Shown: positions 1 to 5,919, counted from the stretch's first letter. The stretch: DNA of 6,123 bases from Bacteroidales bacterium (GCA_029938505.1 JAOZUV010000132.1:1-6123); one strand, 5' to 3'. Translations and numbers: made by a program. Notes: a model not told the origin generated them from the sequence alone.

Positions 1-21
1 TTAAAATAAAGAAAAATAAGC

Positions 22-58
22 AAAAAAAAAGAGAGATGAATAATTTCACCTCTCTTTT
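22..58 (-). terminator. Rho-independent terminator after the aldehyde oxidoreductase gene
   Basis: Positions 27-40 pair with 45-58 around a 4-nt loop (41-44). The arms are AAAAGAGAG plus TGAA and their complements. The only non-Watson-Crick position (36 against 49) is A-C on the plus strand but G-U on the minus-strand RNA, so the hairpin is complete only when transcribed leftward. Nine consecutive T residues (minus strand, 30 to 22) overlap and follow the stem, as expected for an intrinsic terminator. It is the likely end of the leftward transcript that includes the oxidoreductase gene, whose stop codon is about 130 nt upstream. Confidence 0.8.
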
Positions 59-67
59 AATTTATTC

Positions 68-182
68 CGTCATACTGAACTTCTTGCCCATCCGTTCAGG
101 CTGGGATTCAGCATCTCATAATTATATTTTAGATTCCGGGTTAAGCCTGTCTGTCGGCAGACAGGCTTAACCCGGAATGACG
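68..182. repeat. Palindromic intergenic repeat element with a perfect 21-bp stem
   Basis: Positions 133-153 and 158-178 are perfect inverted copies (21 bp, no mismatch) around the loop TCGG. The stem is GC-rich (CCGGG and CCTGTCTG blocks) in otherwise AT-rich DNA. The element may be longer: CGTCAT at 68-73 is inverted as ATGACG at 177-182, and CTGAAC (75-80) is inverted as GTTCAG (94-99). No T tract follows the stem on either strand, so it is not an intrinsic terminator. It begins 8 nt past the oxidoreductase stop codon. From memory, intergenic repeats of the general form CGTCAT...TTCCGGG...CCCGGAATGACG are common in Bacteroidetes genomes. Copy number here is unknown. It may protect the 3' end of the mRNA (inference). 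Confidence 0.75.
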
Positions 183-186
183 CATA

Positions 187-1956
187 TTAAATCAATTCAA
201 ATTCTTTAAGTGTTTCCTGAGTAGGAACGCCTTTGGTATCCCAACCTCTGAGTTGATAATAATCGCCTATCATGGATTTGAAAAATTCGCGATCAATTTT
301 TTGTCCACGCATAAATCCGGCCAATGATTCCTCCTCAAAATAACGATCCGGTAAAGTATCGTCAGCATTGGTTCGCCCATTGCGCATATTATATTGACGA
401 GCCAAATGTGTTAGATTTGTTCCAATAGCAACCAAACTTTTCTCATTATGATTAAAACCAGTTGCTGCATTCAATAGTTCTGATAAACGATCCAAACCTA
501 AAGCCACAAAATCACAAATGACCAAACTATTTCTAATATTTACAGTATCTAAACTTTCGGCAATGGTTTCAGGAATGTCTTCGATTTTAAAATCGGGACC
601 CATTTCTTGTTCTGTTACCCACGAACGAGTATGCGAAGCAAAATCGGCTACAGCCATCACAAAGGCCATAGTTAAACAACCCTTAGGATTTACGCCTGAG
701 TGCTCCATGCCATAAGTATTGATAGCGAAGAATTCACTTCCTTGGCCAATTTTAGCCGCAGCATCGCGGGTTCCATCAGCGAATATTGTTCCAATACCTT
801 CGCGTTTAGCCATTTTATTTATCAATTCACGTTGAGCTTTGGCATTACCCCAATCTAGTTGCAAACCATCCCATTCGTCCAATAAATTTTTCTCGTAGCA
901 CTCCATTGCAAAGGAACAGGTGACTCCGGTACTAATACTATCCATACCTAAATCGTTACACATCTCATTGGCCCAAGCCACATCTTTAATGCTGTTCACC
1001 ATACTTCCTGAACCTAGGAATGCAGTGGTTTCATATTCGGGCCCTTCAATTTCGTGATCATCCCAACGTGCCCATTTTGAGCATCGTATAGAACAATTAT
1101 AGCAAGAGGTGTCTTCCCAATTCAATTCTTCACGAGCAGCTTCCGAACTGATTTTTTCAAAATCATCAAATACTACTTCCTTGAAATTCTTAGTTGGAAG
1201 AAATTCGTTTTCCTGTCCGCTACGAACACATTTCATGGTTCCTTTCTCGCGGCGGAATTTTACTCCATCATTATCAAGCAAGTCTTTTACAAATTGTTTG
1301 TTCAAGGCCATGAATTTTTCTTCATCAAAATATTTTGTTGGAACTTCTCCATCGGCAACAATTGCTTTAAGGTTTTTTGAACCCATTACTGCACCCGATC
1401 CACCACGTCCATATTGACGATGTTTGTCAACACCAATGCATGCAATCTTGGAAAGTTGTTCTCCGGCCTGTCCGATAGAAGCTACTCGGGTGTCTTTCCC
1501 GCTATGTCTCTCCATCAGGGTATCTGTAGTTTCAAAAATTCCTTTTCCCCAAAGTTCAGAAGCATCTTTTATCTCTTGAATTTTATCAGTAATATTTAGA
1601 TAAATTGGTTTGTCGGATTTCCCGGTAATAACTACATAATCAAATCCGGCTCTTTTCAAAGCGGGGCCAAAATTACCGCCACAATGCGAATCCAATAATG
1701 AATTAGTAGCTGGTGATTTTGTGACTAAAGTAGTGCGTGCACTGGTTTGAACCTTGCTTCCGGTAAATGGTCCATTGGCAAAGATGATCGGGTTTTCAGG
1801 TCCAAAAACATCCGGATTTGGAGCTATTTGTTCCATCAAGGCAAATCCTAAACCTTTACCCCCGATGTATTTTTTAAGTAAATCCTGATCGGAATCTTTG
1901 TTGGAAATCTTCCCGGTAGTTAAATCAATGTATAAGCATTTGTTTGTGTATGACAT
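187..1956 (-). CDS. aor: Aldehyde:ferredoxin oxidoreductase (tungsten/molybdopterin family)
   Basis: The product is a 589-residue cytoplasmic enzyme of the AOR family. These enzymes oxidise aldehydes to carboxylic acids with ferredoxin as electron acceptor, using a tungsten bis-pterin cofactor and one [4Fe-4S] cluster. The N-terminal domain (about 1-205) carries IGGKGLG (31-37), NGPFTG (61-66) and GRGGSGAVMGSKNLKAI (183-199), typical cofactor-binding segments. The cluster ligands are C285-x2-C288-x3-C292 and C481. EYET (E309), the block around NDLGMDSISTG (334-344) and H442 correspond to active-site and pterin-binding positions of Pyrococcus furiosus AOR. The second pterin motif, usually DSLGLC, reads NSLVIC (476-481). 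The length is close to the family norm of about 600, so the gene appears intact. It is the last gene of the leftward cluster, 71 nt after the four-helix-bundle gene. The physiological aldehyde cannot be read from sequence; a member specialised on another substrate is possible. Confidence 0.93.
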   Translation of the reverse strand: MSYTNKCLYIDLTTGKISNKDSDQDLLKKYIGGKGLGFALMEQIAPNPDVFGPENPIIFANGPFTGSKVQTSARTTLVTKSPATNSLLDSHCGGNFGPALKRAGFDYVVITGKSDKPIYLNITDKIQEIKDASELWGKGIFETTDTLMERHSGKDTRVASIGQAGEQLSKIACIGVDKHRQYGRGGSGAVMGSKNLKAIVADGEVPTKYFDEEKFMALNKQFVKDLLDNDGVKFRREKGTMKCVRSGQENEFLPTKNFKEVVFDDFEKISSEAAREELNWEDTSCYNCSIRCSKWARWDDHEIEGPEYETTAFLGSGSMVNSIKDVAWANEMCNDLGMDSISTGVTCSFAMECYEKNLLDEWDGLQLDWGNAKAQRELINKMAKREGIGTIFADGTRDAAAKIGQGSEFFAINTYGMEHSGVNPKGCLTMAFVMAVADFASHTRSWVTEQEMGPDFKIEDIPETIAESLDTVNIRNSLVICDFVALGLDRLSELLNAATGFNHNEKSLVAIGTNLTHLARQYNMRNGRTNADDTLPDRYFEEESLAGFMRGQKIDREFFKSMIGDYYQLRGWDTKGVPTQETLKEFELI

Positions 1957-1993
1957 AATGAGTTTAGTTTTAAATTACTTATAGAAAATAATT

Positions 1994-2025
1994 AAGAAAT
2001 AATGAAATACAGAAATAGTGAAATA
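1994..2025 (+). repeat. Octamer array NNGAAATA, left arm beside the four-helix-bundle gene
   Basis: Four contiguous 8-bp units share GAAATA and differ in the first two bases (AA, AT, CA, GT). The array ends 2 bp before the last base of the stop codon of the four-helix-bundle gene as placed on the plus strand (2028-2030). Its partner of opposite orientation lies at 2433-2456, just upstream of that gene's start. Confidence 0.8.
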
Positions 2026-2027
2026 TT

Positions 2028-2417
2028 TTATTTGTTTGCTTTGGATTTAGTTGCTTTTATTAAGAGATTCAGTTTGATTTGAAGTTCTTTTCCAATCTCT
2101 TTTAGTTTATCAGACTCTGATTTAGAAACTAATTTTCTTTGGAAAAGTAAATCTAGCCAATGTTCTATACTTTCAAAATAAGAACCTCGAGCATTGTAAT
2201 AAAAACGCACCTTATCTAAATAATGAAACCTTCCGTAGCCCTCGGCTATATTCGCGCCAATTGAATCTATGGATCGAATAAACTGTTGCCCAATACTCCA
2301 TTTTAAATCCTTCTCGAGAGATTGATATATTTCCCATGCGTATAATAATAACTCTTTGGAGAGTTTATAAACTTCTAAATCATTTAGGATAATATATTTC
2401 GATTTCTCAGAATTCAT
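2028..2417 (-). CDS. Four-helix-bundle protein (S23 / 23S rRNA intervening-sequence protein family)
   Basis: The product is a 129-residue protein of the small four-helix-bundle family (TIGR02436 / PF05635 type), first known from ORFs in intervening sequences of bacterial 23S rRNA and related to the Avd accessory protein of diversity-generating retroelements. Its biochemical role is not established. Diagnostic features are an early DLEVYKLSKEL helix (13-23), the signature SIGANIAEGYGR (52-63) and ARGSYFESIEHWLDL (76-90) at the third helix, followed by a Lys-rich fourth helix. There is no signal peptide or membrane segment. The length is normal (about 115-130). No rRNA, reverse transcriptase or variable-repeat pair lies nearby, so neither classic context applies. 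The gene is bracketed by inverted 8-bp-period arrays at 1994-2025 and 2433-2456, which suggests a cassette inserted between hom and aor. The start follows an AT-rich leader with no clear ribosome-binding site. Confidence 0.9.
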   Translation of the reverse strand: MNSEKSKYIILNDLEVYKLSKELLLYAWEIYQSLEKDLKWSIGQQFIRSIDSIGANIAEGYGRFHYLDKVRFYYNARGSYFESIEHWLDLLFQRKLVSKSESDKLKEIGKELQIKLNLLIKATKSKANK

Positions 2418-2432
2418 AATAGATTAATCTTC

Positions 2433-2456
2433 TATTTCATTATTTCTTTATTTCAC
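2433..2456 (-). repeat. Octamer array NNGAAATA, right arm beside the four-helix-bundle gene
   Basis: Read on the minus strand, three contiguous 8-bp units share GAAATA with leading dinucleotides GT, AA and AT. The AA-AT pair gives a 16-bp stretch identical to the first two units of the left arm (1994-2009), so the two arms form an inverted repeat around the gene. The array lies 15 nt upstream of the four-helix-bundle ATG and 14 nt from the end of the homoserine dehydrogenase gene. Confidence 0.8.
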
Positions 2457-2470
2457 TATTAAAATAAATG

Positions 2471-3496
2471 TTAACAACATTTCTTATTTCTATGAATCGC
2501 TAAAATATCGGTCAGAATTGAGAAACCGGTTTCAATTTTACCTGCTCCGGGACCAACGATAGTAACATCACCTAATAAATCGGTGGTAAATGTTAGTGCA
2601 TTGGTAGCACCCATTACACCAGCCAATGGATGAGACATATCAACCATTTCAGGAGCTACGCTACCTATTACTTTTCCATCTTTTTTCTCTACCGAACCGA
2701 TGAGTTTCCAACGTGCATTTTGTTTTTTTGCTTTTGCGATATCTTCCAAAGTAATTTTTGTAATTCCTTCGCAACTTACATCAGCAATTTTGATTCCGGC
2801 ATTCATTACAATATTTGCAAGGATTGTAACTTTTCCTCTTGCATCATGACCTTCAACATCACCTGTTGGGTCTGCTTCGGCATAACCTAATTCTTGAGCA
2901 ATTTTTAAAACATCATCATAAGCCATTCCTTTTTCCATTTCGCTAAGCATATAATTGGTTGTCCCGTTAAGGATGCCACGAATCTTAGAAATTTCACAAC
3001 CTGCTAATGGGCCATCAGTTAAATTAATAATTGGAGTTCCTGCGCAAACAGTTCCTTCAATCATAAAGGTGACGCCGTTTTCATCAGCTAATTTTTTCAT
3101 CTCAGGATAATACAAAGCAGCGGGTCCTTTGTTAGAAGTTACCACATGTTTGCCTGAACTTAAAGCAGCTTTACAATGGTCTATTGCTGGGCCACCAGTT
3201 GTTAGATCGGTGTACGTTAATTCGCACATCAGATCGGCATTACATTTTTTAATTAATGTAACATTATCCATGTCAACTACATCTTTACTGAATTTTTCAC
3301 CAGCATTTGCTTCTTTCATTAAAAGATCCATGTCGAGTCCGTTCGGATTATAAACATTGCCATAAGCAAAATCAGAAATAGCTACAAATTTATAATCAAA
3401 ACCGTATTTTTCTTTTAAGTAATTTTCTTTGTCTTTTAGGATTTCGTATAAACCTTTTCCTACGGTTCCGAATCCGAGTAATGCAATATTTGTCAT
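2471..3496 (-). CDS. hom: Homoserine dehydrogenase, short stand-alone type without ACT domain
   Basis: The product is a 341-residue cytoplasmic oxidoreductase that interconverts L-aspartate 4-semialdehyde and L-homoserine with NAD(P)H, a step towards threonine and methionine. The N-terminal Rossmann fold has G8-x-G10-x2-G13. SNKGPAA (121-127) supplies the conserved Asn-Lys of the nucleotide/substrate cleft, and NGTTNYML (177-184) is a family hallmark. The catalytic signature runs through EADPTGDVEGHDARGK (207-222); E207, D218 and K222 match yeast E208, D219 and K223 almost residue for residue. The chain ends after the catalytic domain with GPGAGKIETG and a Cys-Cys C-terminus. It therefore has no regulatory ACT domain and no fused aspartokinase, resembling the short archaeal-type enzymes. 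The gene lies 183 nt after the PLP enzyme gene on the same strand. Feedback control by threonine through an ACT domain is not expected (inference). Confidence 0.93.
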   Translation of the reverse strand: MTNIALLGFGTVGKGLYEILKDKENYLKEKYGFDYKFVAISDFAYGNVYNPNGLDMDLLMKEANAGEKFSKDVVDMDNVTLIKKCNADLMCELTYTDLTTGGPAIDHCKAALSSGKHVVTSNKGPAALYYPEMKKLADENGVTFMIEGTVCAGTPIINLTDGPLAGCEISKIRGILNGTTNYMLSEMEKGMAYDDVLKIAQELGYAEADPTGDVEGHDARGKVTILANIVMNAGIKIADVSCEGITKITLEDIAKAKKQNARWKLIGSVEKKDGKVIGSVAPEMVDMSHPLAGVMGATNALTFTTDLLGDVTIVGPGAGKIETGFSILTDILAIHRNKKCC

Positions 3497-3533
3497 TTTT
3501 TTATCTTTTTAGTTTAATGATTGTTATATTTTG

Positions 3534-3563
3534 AAATTTGATAACGTTTAATCAAATTTGATA
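3534..3563. promoter_or_regulatory. Palindrome and direct repeat upstream of hom
   Basis: ATCAAATTTGAT (3551-3562) is a perfect 12-bp palindrome. AAATTTGATA occurs at 3534-3543 and again at 3554-3563, exactly 20 bp (about two helical turns) apart. The pair sits 40-70 nt upstream of the hom start and could be an operator. The word AATTTGAT is also the unit of the octamer array at 5789-5836, so this may instead be a decayed repeat. No convincing TAnnTTTG promoter box for hom was found beside it. Confidence 0.4.
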
Positions 3564-3578
3564 CTATATTTTAATCGT

Positions 3579-3610
3579 GTGTTTTTGTGTTAAAGTGTTT
3601 GGGTGTTTAT
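3579..3610 (+). repeat. Octamer array GTGTTNNN, left arm
   Basis: Four contiguous 8-bp units share GTGTT and end in the variable triplets TTT, AAA, TGG and TAT. The array lies between hom and the PLP gene. It faces an inverted partner at 3649-3672; over 24 aligned positions (3588-3611) about 18 match the complement of that arm. Confidence 0.75.
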
Positions 3611-3648
3611 GTTGTATGAACATTTTAAAATTTTATTCAAACAGGCGC

Positions 3649-3672
3649 ATTAACACTTGAACACCATAACAT
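3649..3672 (-). repeat. Octamer array GTGTTNNN, right arm
   Basis: On the minus strand three 8-bp units read ATGTT-ATG, GTGTT-CAA and GTGTT-AAT. The arm begins 7 nt past the PLP gene stop codon, and 38 nt separate it from the left arm. RNA from this stretch could form an imperfect hairpin. No T tract follows, so it is not scored as a terminator. Confidence 0.75.
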
Positions 3673-3679
3673 ATTCTTT

Positions 3680-5146
3680 CTATCTTCTTAAACTAGCTGA
3701 AGAGGCACCGCCCGCAGAAAATTCGGGGGAAGTAGACTCAATTTTTTTACCATCGAGTACAGCCAATGCTTGATCCAAATCAGCAATAACATCATCCGGA
3801 TGTTCGGCACCTACACATAAACGAATCAAGTTTCCCGGAACATCAGCAAGTTCACGGCCTTCTTCGCCTTGTTGTGAGTGAGTAGAAATAGCGGGAATAG
3901 TGGCCACAGATTTTATTCGACCAAGATCAGTTGCTCTCCAAATGCGTTGTAGTCCGTCGAAAACATCACGGGCAGCTTGCGCACCGCCTTTTACACGGAA
4001 TGACATTAAATGACCAAAGCGATTTACTTTTTCGTTATATAATTCGTCGTATTCTGAATCTACCAGAACAAGATATTTTTTTGCTAATTCGTTTAATGGG
4101 TGTGATTCCAATCCTAGATAATCCACTTGTTCGATCTGTGGGTGTTTTTCAAGATATTTTGCCACCGTCATTGTGCTACGACTCATCAAATCCATTTTTG
4201 AACGAAGTGTACGAATATCATTCAAGGTCAGAATAGCATTCATAGGTGAAATATTCGGTCCATTATCGCGGTTTGGTAGAGCTTTGATATATAAACCAAA
4301 ATTCTCTTTCATAAAATCATTATCTATGTTTGAAGTTAGATTTTTACGGGCAATTACTGCTCCGGCAACTCCAAAACCACTAGTGGTTAAACTTTTAGTT
4401 ACTGATTGAATTACAATATCAGCTCCCCAAGCTAGTGGGCGCATTAGAGCAGGCGAAGCAACAGTTCCATCAACGATTAAAGGAATGCCGTGTTTGTGAG
4501 CAATCTTGGCAACTTCTTCTAAATCGAAAAAAGCTTGTCCAGGATTACTTGGCATTTCACCATATAAAAAACGAGTATTTTCATCAATTAGTTTTTCCCA
4601 TTCACTCAAGTCGTTTGAGTTAATGACTTTACGCCATTCAATTCCTTTTTCCTCATCTTTACGGATGGCGAATTGTTGGAAAGTTCCACCATAAACCTGG
4701 CATGTTGCTACAAAATTCATTGGAGCATCCGGTTTTTTCGGGTCAACAACAAGGAATGGTTCGCAGGCACTATGGATAGCTGCCATACCTGAAGATGTTG
4801 CACAACAACTGGCATCAATATCAGTTCCATAGGTTTCTAACAAAGCAAGTACACCTTCCAGATAGTACATGCTTGGGTTACCAATGCGTGAATAACACCA
4901 GGTTGGAATTTGATAGCTCAATGCAGCTTCCATTTCATCCGAATCGCGATAGGCTTGCGAAGCAGCCATATAAATTGGCTCGATGGTTGATCCTTGATTA
5001 AAATCGAGGGCTTCTTGCATGGAGTAAACGCCGTGTACTGCAATCGTATCAAAACGGCATTTTTTCATACTCTTTTTGTATTCTTCGTGCCATTCGGCTG
5101 AGCGTTTGGCGGCTTCTAAATAGTGGTTAATACCTTTAGGACTCAT
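3680..5146 (-). CDS. Divergent Cys/Met-metabolism PLP-dependent enzyme (trans-sulfuration family)
   Basis: The 488-residue product belongs to the cystathionine gamma-synthase / O-acetylhomoserine sulfhydrylase / methionine gamma-lyase superfamily (fold type I, cytoplasmic). Visible landmarks are YSRIGNP (85-91), SSGMAAI (118-124) for the PLP phosphate, YGGT (152-155) whose Tyr stacks on PLP, EMPSNP (197-202), D226 in VDGT, the Schiff-base lysine K251 in SVTKS, and IRLCVGAEHPDD (441-452) whose Arg binds the substrate carboxylate. Two usual motifs are altered: VDNT is VDGT, and the TKYxxGHSD stretch is TKSLTTSGFG. The protein is about 60-90 residues longer than typical members, with an N-terminal extension (about 1-30) and a Ser/Ala-rich C-terminal tail (471-488). 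G154 replaces the Cys of classical methionine gamma-lyases, which argues against that activity. A gamma-replacement role on an activated homoserine fits the neighbouring hom gene, but the exact reaction is not determined. It heads the leftward cluster and diverges from the lrp-type gene. Confidence 0.85.
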   Translation of the reverse strand: MSPKGINHYLEAAKRSAEWHEEYKKSMKKCRFDTIAVHGVYSMQEALDFNQGSTIEPIYMAASQAYRDSDEMEAALSYQIPTWCYSRIGNPSMYYLEGVLALLETYGTDIDASCCATSSGMAAIHSACEPFLVVDPKKPDAPMNFVATCQVYGGTFQQFAIRKDEEKGIEWRKVINSNDLSEWEKLIDENTRFLYGEMPSNPGQAFFDLEEVAKIAHKHGIPLIVDGTVASPALMRPLAWGADIVIQSVTKSLTTSGFGVAGAVIARKNLTSNIDNDFMKENFGLYIKALPNRDNGPNISPMNAILTLNDIRTLRSKMDLMSRSTMTVAKYLEKHPQIEQVDYLGLESHPLNELAKKYLVLVDSEYDELYNEKVNRFGHLMSFRVKGGAQAARDVFDGLQRIWRATDLGRIKSVATIPAISTHSQQGEEGRELADVPGNLIRLCVGAEHPDDVIADLDQALAVLDGKKIESTSPEFSAGGASSASLRR

Positions 5147-5189
5147 AGGTTATAATTATTTAATTAGTAAATTTTGTAGGTTAAGCACG

Positions 5190-5220
5190 TAAAATTAGCA
5201 ATCTAACTGCATAATAGCAA
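5190..5220 (-). promoter_or_regulatory. Candidate Bacteroidetes-type promoter for the PLP enzyme gene
   Basis: On the minus strand TTG (5220-5218) is followed after exactly 20 nt by TAATTTTA (5197-5190). This matches the Bacteroidetes upstream TTG and downstream TAnnTTTG pattern at the usual spacing, with one mismatch at the last base. Transcription would begin near 5183, giving a leader of about 37 nt before the ATG at 5146. Confidence 0.5.
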
Positions 5221-5230
5221 GGAAGCTAAC
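5195..5230. promoter_or_regulatory. Two dyads, candidate operator for the Lrp/AsnC-type regulator
   Basis: TTAG-CAAT-CTAA (5195-5206) and TAGC-AAGGAA-GCTA (5215-5228) are two small inverted repeats. They also form a direct repeat: TAGCAA at 5196 and 5215, CTAAC at 5203-5207 and 5226-5230, with the CTAAC copies 23 bp apart. They overlap the candidate PLP-gene promoter between its two boxes. Lrp/AsnC proteins commonly bind short phased dyads in divergent control regions, so regulation by the adjacent gene is a reasonable inference. No published site is being matched here. Confidence 0.4.
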
Positions 5231-5281
5231 ATATACTTGAAGGACTAGAGCGTAATATTTAAAATTGTAAGAAAAAATCAA

Positions 5282-5289
5282 TAAATTTG
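5282..5289 (+). promoter_or_regulatory. Candidate -7 box of the lrp-type gene
   Basis: TAAATTTG is an exact match to the Bacteroidetes TAnnTTTG box, 28 nt before the ATG at 5318. Upstream support is weak: the nearest TTG (5265-5267) leaves a spacer of only 14 nt. Confidence 0.4.
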
Positions 5290-5317
5290 AAAAAATTATA
5301 AGTAAATAACCTGAAAT

Positions 5318-5791
5318 ATGAAAACTCGCTTTCATCTTGATAGTTTAGATCAACGAATTCTTAAAATGTTGACGCAAAATGCACGTGTTCCTTATCTTGA
5401 AATTGCCCGTGCTTGTAAGGTTTCAGGAGCAGCTATTCATCAACGAATTCATCGAATGATTGAGGCTAAAGTTATCTCGGGTTCGCAGTTTAATTTGAAT
5501 CCCAAGGGAATGGGGTATCTTACTTGTGCTTTTATTGGATTACAGGTGAATTTGACTTCTTCCAGTACACATGAAGATGTTTTTTCAAAGATCAATCAGA
5601 TAACAGAAATTGTGGAATGTCATCATATTACCGGGAAATTTTCATTGCTGATTAAAATTTATGCGCATGATAACGAGCATCTGAAAAAAATTATTGTTGA
5701 AAAGGTTCAGTCGATTATTGAAATTACCAATACAGAGACTTTTTTATCTCTGGAAGAAGGTTTTATAAGACAACTACCGATTGAAAGTTAA
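5318..5791 (+). CDS. Lrp/AsnC-family transcriptional regulator
   Basis: The 157-residue product has the normal length and two-domain build of Lrp/AsnC proteins, which sense amino acids or related metabolites as oligomers. The N-terminal winged helix-turn-helix (about 7-60) starts with LDSLDQRILKMLTQNAR and continues through EIARACKVSGAAIHQRIHRM, the recognition helix region, then the wing VISGSQFNLNPKGMG. The C-terminal RAM domain (about 68-150) has the alternating beta-alpha pattern, including VECHHITGKFSLLIKI (99-114). There the usual GDYD-like ligand loop reads GKFS, so the effector may differ from those of leucine or asparagine regulators. Divergent orientation from the PLP enzyme gene, with dyads in the shared 171-bp region, suggests that it controls that gene and perhaps itself. 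No Shine-Dalgarno site precedes the ATG. An octamer array begins at its stop codon. Confidence 0.92.
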   Translation: MKTRFHLDSLDQRILKMLTQNARVPYLEIARACKVSGAAIHQRIHRMIEAKVISGSQFNLNPKGMGYLTCAFIGLQVNLTSSSTHEDVFSKINQITEIVECHHITGKFSLLIKIYAHDNEHLKKIIVEKVQSIIEITNTETFLSLEEGFIRQLPIES

Positions 5792-5836
5792 TTTGATAAT
5801 TTGATAATTTGGAAATTTGAAAATGAGTTAATTTGA
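5789..5836 (+). repeat. Octamer array NAATTTGN, left arm, overlapping the lrp stop codon
   Basis: Six contiguous 8-bp units follow the core AATTTG. Units 1, 2 and 6 are TAATTTGA, unit 3 is TAATTTGG, unit 4 is AAATTTGA, and unit 5 is degenerate (AAATGAGT). The first unit contains the TAA stop codon of the regulator gene. The inverted partner lies at 5884-5919. Confidence 0.8.
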
Positions 5837-5883
5837 AATTTTAATCATTTATTTATCAGAATTTTAATCAGATAGAAATTTTT

Positions 5884-5919
5884 ATTGACACATTGAAAAA
5901 TTGACAAATTGGCTAATTA
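5884..5919 (-). repeat. Octamer array, right arm, running into the lpd promoter
   Basis: On the plus strand four 8-bp units begin with ATTG (ATTG followed by ACAC, AAAA, ACAA and GCTA) and a partial fifth follows. The reverse complement reads as CAATTTGT-like units that align with 5797-5832; about 27 of 36 positions match and the mismatches cluster at unit junctions. The central 47 nt between the arms is AT-rich with no clear feature. The arm ends 7 nt before the -7 box of the next gene. Confidence 0.7.

Noticed and set aside
133..178. The 21-bp hairpin as the aor terminator
   Set aside because: No T tract follows the stem on either strand. The hairpin at 27-58 has the proper T run and a G-U pair that only completes the stem on the minus-strand RNA.
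1957..1993. Separate promoter for aor
   Set aside because: The short gap holds TAATTT-like AT-rich sequence but no TAnnTTTG box with a properly spaced TTG, so none is claimed.
2028..2417. 23S rRNA intervening sequence
   Set aside because: There is no rRNA sequence on either side; the gene lies between two metabolic protein-coding genes.
1994..2456. Diversity-generating retroelement (the four-helix-bundle family is related to Avd)
   Set aside because: No reverse transcriptase, template repeat or variable repeat is visible in the window.
3931..4236. Plus-strand open frames of about 60-100 codons opposite the minus-strand genes (for example here, and at 518-715, 1109-1417, 2630-2890, 4173-4409 and 4795-5001)
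   Set aside because: They lie wholly within strongly supported conserved genes on the other strand, show no recognisable protein family, and several overlap one another. They are antisense shadows.
3680..5146. Calling the PLP enzyme methionine gamma-lyase
   Set aside because: The residue after the conserved Tyr-Gly is Gly (YGGT) where classical methionine gamma-lyases have Cys, and the motif near the PLP lysine is atypical. A family-level name is safer.
5789..5919. CRISPR array or ordinary tandem microsatellite
   Set aside because: Units are only 8 bp with no spacers of CRISPR length, and the facing inverted arms do not fit a simple tandem repeat.
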